This document shows, in pieces, positions 52,322 through 62,089 of a DNA stretch of 64,000 bases; the first letter of the stretch is position 1; the number at the start of each line of letters is the position of its first letter. The stretch is taken from assembly GCA_004764695.1 (NCBI GenBank), contig SMSO01000006.1:1034859-1098858 (forward strand). Direction: 5' to 3'. Origin of the DNA: Schizochytrium sp. TIO01. Lineage: Eukaryota; Sar; Bigyra; Thraustochytrida; Thraustochytriidae. Under the pieces are notes generated by a model. It was not told where the DNA came from. It saw only the letters and a list, made by a program, of their open reading frames with translations, and ran no database searches. Position numbers and translations under genes: made by a program.

Positions 52322-54242
52322 TTTGTGATTTGATTGATCCTTTTCTGCTTTGTTTCTTCACTCTTTCTCTTTCCTTATCCCTTCCCACTTCACTCAACAA
52401 CTAGAAATTCTTTACAGGAGTTTCCTGTTGACGAAGCGTCCAATCCATGTCCAGTTTGTCGGCTTGCCAACAACTATCGAGCAGATTGGCTAGTCTTCTA
52501 ACCTCCCCCGACGACCTCAGCTCATGATGTGGCTGCTTCTGCAAAGGATGATTTCCTTCAGAGCAATCCTTTCCAGATGAGTAGCCATATTATGAGTAGT
52601 AGGATGGGCGGCGGTAGCACTCGAACATTTTTTTATGAGATCATATCAGCATGCTGAACACATCCACCTTTTAACCGACTCTCTTCAATCTTGGACTCTT
52701 GTAATTCGTGATCTTGTTAACTTGAGTTTTCTACATGCATGCCCACGAATCCCTGCATTGCAGTGATTAATCTTGCACTTGTTTTGGTCCAGTCATCTCT
52801 AAATTTGACCGAGCATAACGCACAGCGCATTCTCTGATATATATATACATATATGGTTTCTTGCTGCTTTGCCACGTCGATTGCTCGACTTCAACCAAGC
52901 AAATACACGTTTGGCAATTCATGGGTCTTTGACGTTTGTGATTGCAGGAGCACCAACAGTGATAAGGTCTCCGTAGCACATGCAGCAATGATGCGGCTCC
53001 TCCTTCCACACAAAGATCCCCAAAATGATAGAACCTGTTCTTAATGATGACGCTGCTGTTTCCTTGCTCAATAGAAATCGTTTTGTGATTTTGTATTGCA
53101 GACTAGATCTAGTTGTTTGATCTTCACAATGATACCATTGATCTTCTCCTAGCCTGACTCAGACTCACATCTTCGTTACAATAGAGAACTGTTGAGTACA
53201 GTCTTTCATAAGCTAGTCTCGCCAGACACACTAGGACCTGAAAATGATTTCGGAGGTACCAATTGACTACACGCCCAACTAGCCACGAGATGCTATGCTC
53301 CGAATATCAAGTGAATTTGCAACACCTTTTCTCTTTTCTTTTCTTGACTACAAATATGAATAAATGTAAATATAAATTTAAGCTTAAAGATTGACACTCG
53401 TATCGTGCAGGGGCCGTCCCTGGTCAAGATTTTCTTCAGCAGCGTATTTTGCGCTCTTGCGGACAATCGGTCCTCTATGCTTATTTCGCTTTACAGATAG
53501 TTCCTCTTTTGTTGCTTCTGACAACCTTAGTTCGATTGAGATCTCTCATCTTACGGGTGAAACGCGTCGTCCGAGTATTCGTACGAAAGACAAAGTAGCA
53601 AAGCCAATGTACCTTAAGGTTTCTACTAATTGTGCCTTGTGTGTTTTAATTCGGACGGCTTTTCGTTTTAGATTCGCACACCGTCCTGATGGTCAAGCAA
53701 TAGAGCGTCTGACATATCACTTACCAATGAGCACAGCTCGACTCAGCGACGACACGGTCAGCCTTGTCACTTACATAACAAAGGCAGCTAGTCCCAACTT
53801 GGAGATAATCCTCGCAATTCGCCGTAGCTGTTCGAAGTTATACAAATGAGAAGAAAGAAAGAGAAAAAGAAAGAGTCAAGATCAAGACCAAGATCAATAT
53901 CTGCACTAACTCCTTCTTTACGTTGCAAATCCAAAGATATTTAATCTGTTAACCAATCGATCTCCTGGACGAGACAAATATCAAAGCCGAACTCATAACA
54001 GCTGACTCATAGTTTACAGCAATACAAGAAACTCTTTTGGTTCTGGGTCTTCAAGTTTCACACTGTAAATTGTACTAAAAGCTCTTAGGTTCTGTAATAA
54101 TAACAAAAAAAAAGAGAAGAAGAAGTCATTCCGCAATCTAGTAGGTCTAATCGAAGATCTAGCAAACCCTCAAATAATCTATCCTCTAGGTCAAGCTCAT
54201 TATTTGACTGGGAGACAACGCAAGCCAATCAGCCAGCTCGCA
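52322..54242. other. Intergenic region between Cpn10 and the kinase
   Basis: 1.9 kb. A TATATATATACATATATATGG run lies at about 52838-52856. A forward open frame at 53391-53849 lacks an ATG start and has no family match; it contains an intron-like GTACCT...TTTTAG interval at 53609-53671 with a TACTAAT branch-like sequence. I do not call it as a gene. The last few hundred bases should include the kinase promoter. Confidence 0.4.
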
Positions 54243-55577
54243 ATGTCCGGCTCGGGTGGTGTATTCGAAGACCTTTCTCCAACAGCCTCCAGCGGGAGCG
54301 GTGACATTGGTTTCGATGTGGACCAGCTTAACGTCCCCCTCATCGACCTCGATGCGTTGCCAACCTCCGCAGAAGACCAGCTTGCCGCAGGTCTCATCCC
54401 TACCCTGCCTGAAGATGAGGACACCGAGGGCGATGTCCAGACTTCTGGTGGTGGTGGTGCTGTGCTCACTGCAGAGTTCACTCAAGAGGTGGATGTCCGC
54501 AGAGAAGTTGACGGTACCAAGTTCGTGAACCAGTATAAAAAAATCGCGAAGCTCGCAGCTGGCGCACTTTGCACGGTCAAGTTGTACCAGAATTCAGAGA
54601 ATGGGCAATACGTAGCGATTAAAAGCTACCATAAATCTCGCCTGGCTCGGCTCAAGACGTACTACACAGACTCAGACGGACGGATGGCGATGCGGACGGC
54701 CATGGATCATCTGCAGCGCGAAATAGACTTGCTTTCAGGGCTGACGCCACATGAAAACATTTGTAAGCTTTTGCATGTTATGGATGATGAAGAGCACCAT
54801 AAAACATACCTGGTCTTTCCGTACTATGGAGGCGGCACGCTGATGCTTTTCGATAGCAAGAACTCGGTGTTCTATCACCATTCGCAGACGGGAACACGAG
54901 GTCTCGAAAATGGCTGCCCAACTATGCTTAATCTAAATGCTGCGATAACCTACCTCGCCAACGCAGCCTGCGGGCTTGCGCATCTACATCTTCACAATAT
55001 TGCGCATCGAGATGTTAAACCATCAAACATTCTTTTGTCAACCTCTCGAAAGCGGGCAGTACTTGCAGACTTAGGATCCGCGAAACAGTTCATGCCTTGT
55101 GAAGCATGCTCAGAAGATGGTTCAGATGCAACCAGTCATGAAAATTGTGGTGGCAATGAGTCCGGAGGAAATACTGGTGACGGCGTCCTCAGAGAGACGG
55201 AAGGTACATACTCCTTTTTTGCACCCGAAATGTGTCGTGGGGAGCCTTTCAATGCTTACTCTGCTGATGTTTGGGCTCTTGGTGTCACCGCGTTTTCAAC
55301 AATCATTTCCCTCTTACCCTTTTCATCTTCGAATCCGAAGGACCTTTTCGAACTTATTGGAAAGTACAAAGGAGAAGATCTCCCAAGCCCAAAGCTCGAC
55401 GAGGCAGACCAAAACCCGCGTCTCTGTGCTCACCTCGAAATCATTCAGAGTCGCTTGCAAAACACACATGTTCGCAAACTTTTGCAGGCCCTTTTGAACC
55501 CAGTTGCTAGTCTGCGCCCCTCTGCTCAGGAAGCAGCCGACCTTTTGTTGGCCACTGCAAAGGAACTTGCCAACTGA
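54243..55577 (+). CDS. Ser/Thr kinase of the CaMKK/GRIK (AMPK/SnRK1-activating) type
   Basis: 444 residues from the ATG at 54243; the frame is open back to a TTG at 54204, which I reject. Residues 1-90 are an acidic, Gly/Ser-rich leader. The kinase domain opens NQYKKIAKLAAGALCTVKLY, very like plant GRIK and animal CaMKK2, although its glycine loop is degenerate. Catalytic elements: VAIK Lys127, helix-C Glu160, HRDVKPSN with Asp257, DLG (not DFG) at 276-278, APE at 327-329 and ADVWALGVT near 341. An HKSRLARL segment followed by an insert after the VAIK strand is also typical of this group. Such kinases phosphorylate the activation loop of AMPK/SnRK1 and so link energy state to metabolism. Odd: the activation segment carries about 30 extra residues with Cys, Gly and acidic residues before the EGTYSF motif. 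Confidence 0.82.
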   Translation: MSGSGGVFEDLSPTASSGSGDIGFDVDQLNVPLIDLDALPTSAEDQLAAGLIPTLPEDEDTEGDVQTSGGGGAVLTAEFTQEVDVRREVDGTKFVNQYKKIAKLAAGALCTVKLYQNSENGQYVAIKSYHKSRLARLKTYYTDSDGRMAMRTAMDHLQREIDLLSGLTPHENICKLLHVMDDEEHHKTYLVFPYYGGGTLMLFDSKNSVFYHHSQTGTRGLENGCPTMLNLNAAITYLANAACGLAHLHLHNIAHRDVKPSNILLSTSRKRAVLADLGSAKQFMPCEACSEDGSDATSHENCGGNESGGNTGDGVLRETEGTYSFFAPEMCRGEPFNAYSADVWALGVTAFSTIISLLPFSSSNPKDLFELIGKYKGEDLPSPKLDEADQNPRLCAHLEIIQSRLQNTHVRKLLQALLNPVASLRPSAQEAADLLLATAKELAN

Positions 55578-58125
55578 TTCGCGATCTTGCTATTTACTCA
55601 ACCTTCATCATGTACTTTTCCCTTTGTAGGTGTATACAAATCCTTTTATAACCCACCCCCACCCTTCCTAGATCATCTAATGTCTAATTCTGCATTAACC
55701 TATATTTTCTCTACTGTCATGTTCTGCTGCTTTCGTAAATTGTTATTATATTTAATACTTGAACTGAAAGCAGTCACACCTTCTTGGAAAAGACTGAAGT
55801 TAACTCGTAAGTAGAGCTATTAAGTTGGAAATTAGTGCGCGTCTCGAGCCAAAATTCAGTAATCAATTCAATACATTACAGGCTATCCACTGTGAAGCCA
55901 ACTGCCTTATCGAGCGTGACTTCCTGTGTGTTTTTGCGGCTTTAGGATATTTCTCATGTTTTGCAACATCTCAACTCTGCGCCTAATTCTCGTAACTTAA
56001 GCAACTCCTTCAGAATTCTTGCACAGCAATGTCCCAAAAAAACTCTGCGCTTAAACATTCTCTACAGCCACGCTCGAATCACTAATAAGGTTCATTCAAA
56101 TTCAACTTAATCCAGGTCCAAGAAATTGATTAAGAAAAGCATAGGAGGGCACCCTGAAGTTCAAAATGCCATCGCGCTGCTCTAATGTAGATAAAGAACT
56201 TGAGCAGGATCCTTTTTGAGTACATTTTATTATTTTAGTATTTATCTTCAACTTTAAGATTATAAACTTTTTATCAAACTCTTTTTTTTCTTTCCTTTGT
56301 TAATTTTTTATTATAAAATAGTTTCACATATATTTCGAGGCTCTTTTCTTAAACTTTGAAGAGATTATTAGCCTACAAAATTTGCAAGACTTCAAGTTGC
56401 ATTTCCTATGGTGCCTGAAGGCCCAATCGCAGGATAAATACCAAGCCACGACTCAAAGACAATTTTCAAGCCCTGTCTCTGGATAAGTAGCGCAAAATCA
56501 TGACTATGGCTGAGCGGATATCACGACCGGCTACGTGCTTGGATTTTTGTGTGGCCTTTGAAAAACTGACAATGCTCCCAGCTTGTTTTTCATGCATTGC
56601 ATGGTTTTGAAGTGCAATCATCTCGGAAAATGACAGTTTACACCATTGGCGGGGGGTCCTCGGCGTTATGAATGGGCGCTTGTCAAAAGCCAACGAACGA
56701 CACGACATTCGAGCTATCTTGATTTTGATCCATCTTGTCAACTTGTTGAGGTTGCGAATTTAGGCAGAAGAATAACACCATAGTTTTCACAGAACTAAAG
56801 TGCAAGCTTGCAGTGAGTCTCGGTTGTCCTGTAGAGAGCGCAAGCCCGACCTTTTGAAGTTCAAGTTGACCCCGATACCGATACTTTTTAGACGACTGTG
56901 GCGTCTGGACAGGCACGCTGGAGAGCACCAACCAGACATTCGAAATCCTCTTTTCGCTTCTCTGGAGTATATAATGTTACGGTCAGTGCTGCGTTGCTCG
57001 CGTCCGTCGGTACAAACCCCAGCCATATCCATGCTCAACGTCTTCACTTGCGCATTTGCGATTGCCTCCAGGGAAGCACCCGGAGCTCACTTGCCGAGAC
57101 AACAAACTGCTGAACAAACTGCTGGCTGCAGTGCTTTGCTGGCTTGGATTGAAGGTTTGCGTCACTTGCAGCGTTTAGAGCGTGGCGGTTCCTTGGCCAT
57201 TCCATTTTCTTACCTAATCTCCACCACTTTGACAAAATCCTTAACAATTACCATCATGATACGTAGATCGTTTCCGCGATGGGCAGCACACATAAACACA
57301 GTTTAATTTCATTAATTTCAATTTGCACGGTGCAGATCAGGGCAGCTTGTGTTGCGAGATCGCATTTTCTCTGCGCTTGAATGATCTCGTGAGGTAGCAC
57401 GCCTCAAGCCCATGCTCGAGGCACTCCGAACGTTCTCATACCAACGATGCGACTGTCAAATTTTAGAATACCTGCCTCAAGGTATTCCCCGATTGCGCTT
57501 CGCTCTCTGCTCAACAACATCGAAAGTTGACACTGCATCCAACTTAAGGTTTCCCCATCCGGTGTCGTTCTAGGAACACAGATTCTATTCCAGGATTGTT
57601 CCCGCGGTACCGCCACACGGCCAACCTTTGGAAGCTTTCAGTGAATAGAAGCATTCTATTCTGAGAGCGCCTCCTGGTTATGGTTTCCTAGTACAGTAGT
57701 CATCCCTGCTTCTCACGGTCGAGTGGATTCTCAGAGCGATGCGATGTTGTGGACCCACTGAGGCGCTTCACAGACTCCCAGACGAGACCCGGACAGGATC
57801 GGTTCTGGTTTGCAGAACGTAGCTCCACACTGCTGCACCCTTAATTCGATCACTAGCTAGAGATTAAGCCACTCTCCTAAGACTATCGGCACATAGTAGT
57901 ACTCTCTCCATCATCCATTGTAACAGCGCGTAGTACAGTCTGGGCGTTAATTAGTGCAAGCCTCGCTCTCGCTCCACTCCTGTCGTCCATTGCTCTACTT
58001 AGGTCGAGCCTTGTTGGTCTTTTCTAATGATCGAAAACTTACTGGGCAGTTCGGGATGCAAAACCAAATCAAAGCTGCTAGACTTAGGACAAGAACTCTG
58101 CTTGCAGTGGCCAAGGTGAAGTAGC
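55578..58125. other. 2.5-kb gene-poor region
   Basis: No conserved gene is recognised. T/A-rich stretch 56220-56345. Some frames (56800-57306 +, 57404-57616 -) look faintly protein-like, but have no start evidence or family match. The end should contain the promoter of the gene at 58126. Confidence 0.4.
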
Positions 58126-59250
58126 ATGGATAGCACAGGAGCAGGGATCAGGGAAAAGGAAGCATCGGAGTCCAAACCGAGATTCATTTTGACGATTGAG
58201 GAGGACAGCGAGGATGAAACAGAGTCCTTATCCCCTCTCGTTAACGATTATGCGCCTTCAGCAATCGAGGAGAGTCATGGCGTCGAGGTAGACTCAAAAC
58301 AAGATGCGAAAGGTTTTGTTACCTCAGCAGCTGGTGAATCGTCCGTCCAAGCCCAGGAGAACAACGAAGTAAATGAACCAGCCTCAATGGATGCAAGTGC
58401 TGGGCTCAAATCTACACACCTGAACAAGACAAAGAACCAGAACAAAGTGGATGCCAGCGAAATCTCGAGCTCCGAAGCGGAAATGTCAGATCAAGAGGAC
58501 CTAGATCGAGAGGAGCGTCAAAGGTCTTCGTCAAAGAAGCTGGCCAAGGACGAAGCCACCGTCGCGAGGATTCTCAAACGAGTTTCCGACCTTAAGTGTG
58601 AGAATTTAGAGCCTCGAAAAGTCGTCTTTGGCAAACCTTGGAAGGGTGGCAGAGGTGTTCAAATAAGGGTTGACGATTACCATATTCCAGCTAAAGAAAT
58701 CCACTTTGAAGCTGGAGCCTCGTTAAATGCCATAAGGGCACTCACTCGCAACTGTCGGAATGCTGACCAACAAACTGATGTGATTAACAAAATCCTCCAG
58801 GCTGATGGCTGCAAAGTCAGGGTTCGCAATGCAAACTTCTGCAAACCTGAACAAAGCAATGGTGAGTGTTTTGGTACTATCGAGATTTTCAGAACCCAAG
58901 GATTACATTTCAAGTTGTCTCACTTAAAGGAGAAATCTATGGCAACTACAAATATTCAACAAGTGGAACGTATTAAACGCCGACGCCTAAACAAAGGTGC
59001 GTCAGGTGCTTCGTCTGCACAAATTGCCGCGCAAATTACCAGTAGCAGGAATTGTGGTGGTGATGACACTGCCAGTCTAAATCCTAGCGGACGTGACAGC
59101 GCAACCTCAAGTGAAGCAACTCAAAGCAACACTATAGAGGAAGTAGCTAATGCGAAGCAACGCTTTGCATTTTTGTACGCAATGGCTCCCAGTGATGTAA
59201 AACTTCAACTCTTGAAAGAGAGTTTAGAAAAGCTACAAGATTTTTCCTAA
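58126..59250 (+). CDS. Acidic protein with one copy of an unrecognised ~110-residue domain
   Basis: Complete single-exon frame of 374 residues from an ATG at 58126. Residues 1-140 are Glu/Ser/Asp-rich and disordered. Residues about 143-255 form a compact domain also present in the gene starting at 62090: VARILKRVSDL, then GKPWKGGRGVQIRVDDYHIPA, then SLNAIRALTRNC, then ADQQTDVINKILQADGCKVR, then FGTIEIF. The pattern suggests alternating strands and helices. Residues 270-330 contain a basic patch (RIKRRRLNKG) and a Ser-rich linker. The C-terminus (SDVKLQLLKESLEKLQDF) is helical. The acidic head and basic patch suggest a nuclear protein binding nucleic acid or histones; this is inference. I know no family with this domain. 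Confidence 0.7.
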   Translation: MDSTGAGIREKEASESKPRFILTIEEDSEDETESLSPLVNDYAPSAIEESHGVEVDSKQDAKGFVTSAAGESSVQAQENNEVNEPASMDASAGLKSTHLNKTKNQNKVDASEISSSEAEMSDQEDLDREERQRSSSKKLAKDEATVARILKRVSDLKCENLEPRKVVFGKPWKGGRGVQIRVDDYHIPAKEIHFEAGASLNAIRALTRNCRNADQQTDVINKILQADGCKVRVRNANFCKPEQSNGECFGTIEIFRTQGLHFKLSHLKEKSMATTNIQQVERIKRRRLNKGASGASSAQIAAQITSSRNCGGDDTASLNPSGRDSATSSEATQSNTIEEVANAKQRFAFLYAMAPSDVKLQLLKESLEKLQDFS

Positions 59251-59419
59251 GGTGGGCCAGCGTAATCTTGTGAACGACAGACAAACTAATTACATATAAA
59301 GGCTATATTTTCTTGAAATTGGAGTACTTCCACTTTGTCTCTATGTTGTTTTATTTGTATTTTTGTTTTTTTCAGGATTTGAAAAAAGGCAAAATCAATA
59401 TAAACCAGTACCCCGACCC

Positions 59420-59905
59420 ATAGCTTTCCAGTGAAATCATGTAACGCAGCTTACATTTGACCTTGTTTGTTTTGAATCACGTTTCATTGATACGCGTGAC
59501 TGTTTGCATGCAGCGTCTAACCTTGCTCAAATGAATTCAATCATTATTTTACAAGTCAAATTCAGATTATGACTAGCTAGAGAAAGATGGATACATAACT
59601 TTGTTTCATGGTGAGAAGAGATGCTATTCCAGCAAAATGGAGCCGAGGCGTAAAAGGTGGGAATTTGTTCATTTCGAGGTATTAGTCAATGTTGCATAGA
59701 CTCTTGCAATACTGTAAGGACTAACTAATATATATACTTTTAATGATTTTAGTTTTTTTGATTCAATTGTTGCCTGATCATGGAAGTAAGTTTTCACAAC
59801 GTTAAATGGTCAATTCAATCGGATTGATCTTTCGTGTTGATAAACAGCTGATTCAACGACTGCCTGTTCTGGTCTCCTAGCTGATTTACCTCGCCAAAAC
59901 GGGCG
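59420..59905 (+). repeat. Diverged direct repeat, copy A
   Basis: Shares with copy B, in the same order: TTCCAGTG, GACCTTGTTTGTTT, CTTGCTCAA, AATTTGYTCAT, TGCAAT-CTG-AAGGAC, and AATGGTCRATTCAA. Spacing between these is roughly kept. Estimated by eye only. Confidence 0.5.
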
Positions 59906-60319
59906 GTATCCCTTCCATCGATACTCAAAGGCTTATGGAGGTCGACATAATTTCCTTTTATGTGGATTCTCAATCGATGTGTTTTTCACGTCTGCCTACC
60001 CCTATCAATGAGCACTTTTTCTTGGCATGCTCAATTGTGCACCTCTAAGCATTTATGCGTTCAAGAGGTACCGCTTGATTTGTTTCATATGCTTTAAAAC
60101 TTTCCTCTGCGCAAGCACTAGACGTATATGTACAGGTGTGCATTCATTGGCGGTCAGATCTTTTTCAATCGCGCATAGTGTAGTCTGCTTCTGCTCCAAG
60201 GAGCTTCAGCTATTCGGTATGCAATAGACCAAGCAAGCATTCCTTCATAGGACAAACCAGGCCTATTTGTGCTAAACGCGCTTCCTCCTTGGCTCAGAAT
60301 AAGTATCAAAGCATTTCCT

Positions 60320-60745
60320 CCTTCCAGTGGCATCTCATGCAGAGTCACACGACGCAGTATATCGACCTTGTTTGTTTAAAGTCACATGACCATTCGTACA
60401 TGTGTCTGCATGCAAAATATGCATCCAACTTGCTCAATCCAATCGAAATCCGATCAAATCATCATTATGCATTTCAAAATAGCTAGAAGTCGACTGACAC
60501 AAACATGCTTAGAGCTCTGGTTTTTGATGAGCAGGTCTGATACTAAGAAAACGGAATAGAGACGATCAATTCAGTAATTTGCTCATGTCGGTGTCGACAT
60601 CTATGTTGTACGGATCCGTGCAATGCTGGAAGGACATGTTAAGCGTACATGTATTGACATGAAATTTGGTTTCCTCAACGAAAAATGGTCGATTCAAGCG
60701 CTGGTTGCTTTGGTCTGTCATATCCAGTGCCTTGCCAACCTAAGT
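60320..60745 (+). repeat. Diverged direct repeat, copy B
   Basis: Second copy of the repeat described at 59420, about 0.85-0.9 kb downstream of the first. Confidence 0.5.
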
Positions 60746-61845
60746 TGTGTGTTTCTAACAACACCAAAATAGTAATGCAGTTTGCACGCATCCCTTGAAA
60801 TCTGAAAATTATCCCTATTAAAGTATATACAACAGCGAAGAGTATACGCAACTTTGTACATCGGCGATTATCTTCAGTAGGGTATGCTTTACGTTTTACT
60901 CCTATCTATTGTTTTCCTATATATCTCCGTCCGCGTCATCTCTCGTTGATCGCTTCACGCTCTCTTGCAATACACTCGAGGACTCTGATCATCTGAATAA
61001 TTCGGCAGTACCCTTTCAATGTAGATCTTCATTGAACATCTTGCACGTCCAGCAGCCTCAATCAAGGTATTATTAACCAATAAACTTCCCTCCTGGCGCG
61101 GTCAGCTACGCTCTTCTAGCTATCTCTGTGCTCAAAAGACGCCTCTTGACCCGTCAAACACACTCCAACGTGTTAGGGCGATATCTACATTTGTGCTCAT
61201 TTGTGGTCAAAGTGCTTTGGATACCGCACAGACATGTCCTCCTATCCGTCGCAACATGCGTTATCCACTAACCATACCCACCAGCAAGACAATTTTTTAA
61301 GGATGTCATTTCGCCAGAACTACCTTACCATCGGAAGATCGTTGCACCCCCAAATTCTGTTCTTTCTGTAGGGCTCTTTACATTCGGTGAGCTTTTGAGG
61401 AAGAACCCAAGCTTGAGCTAAGCTTCGATTGGTCAACTCGATATCGTCATGGTGGTAAACGATATAGGGCCTTTCTCCAAACAATAATGGAACCCCAAAT
61501 CATGGGTTCCTTGGTATCGCTATCAGTAGTACCTCAACAAGAGTTACTATAGTAACTTGCTTGACAGTACTTAAACGCGTAGCTGGGCAGAGTCCTTTGC
61601 GTCGTTGCTTTCGTTAGATACCGTTCGCTAAAGGCGATACCGTCCAGGTGTTTAAAAAAAGAAAAAAGAAAAAGACTGAAAACTCAATATCCCTTTCAGA
61701 AGGCAGCCGCTCTCAAAAGGCGCTCTCAAGAAATTGTGGAAAACTTCTTCTCCCACAGCCCCCTTACATCACCAAAACTTGAATCATTTGCGGCAGTCTG
61801 CTCTGGTGAATAAAAAATCAGTACACCTTGATAGGTACCTCCACA

Positions 61846-61937
61846 CCTCCTCACATTACCACTGTGTATATTTAGGTGGTAGTGAGGCTCCTAACCTCCT
61901 CACAGTACCACTGCATTTTATTTGGGTGGTAGTGGGG
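61846..61937. repeat. Two tandem 42-43-bp imperfect hairpins
   Basis: The unit CCTCCTCACA-TACCACTG ... GGTGGTAGTG-GG occurs twice with a 49-bp period (61846-61887 and 61895-61937). Each unit folds back on itself through TACCAC/GTGGTA arms. The arms match those of the inverted repeat at 14047-14123. Confidence 0.6.
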
Positions 61938-62089
61938 TTTCTATATGTGAGGAGAAACTAAATTTTATTCTTAGCATTCAGCTTTTGAAGGCGTGCCCCT
62001 CACATCTCCACTGACGTACCTGGTTGATCGAAGCGATAGACTTTATTGCAAATCCAAATCACCTCAGGCTGATCTTGAGGAACAAAGCA

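Larger units (their letters stand above)
59251..62089. other. 2.8-kb spacer between the two related domain genes
   Basis: No gene is recognised. Two stretches, about 59420-59905 and 60320-60745, resemble each other in the same order and look like an old tandem duplication. Tandem hairpins lie at 61846-61937, just upstream of the second gene. Confidence 0.45.

Noticed and set aside
53391-53849. 152-codon forward frame between Cpn10 and the kinase
   Set aside because: It opens with TTG, has no family resemblance, and its possible 63-bp intron (53609-53671) does not change the phase, so nothing distinguishes it from chance.
56800-57306. 168-codon forward frame
   Set aside because: Composition is unlike a folded protein, several overlapping frames on both strands are equally long, and there is no recognisable motif.
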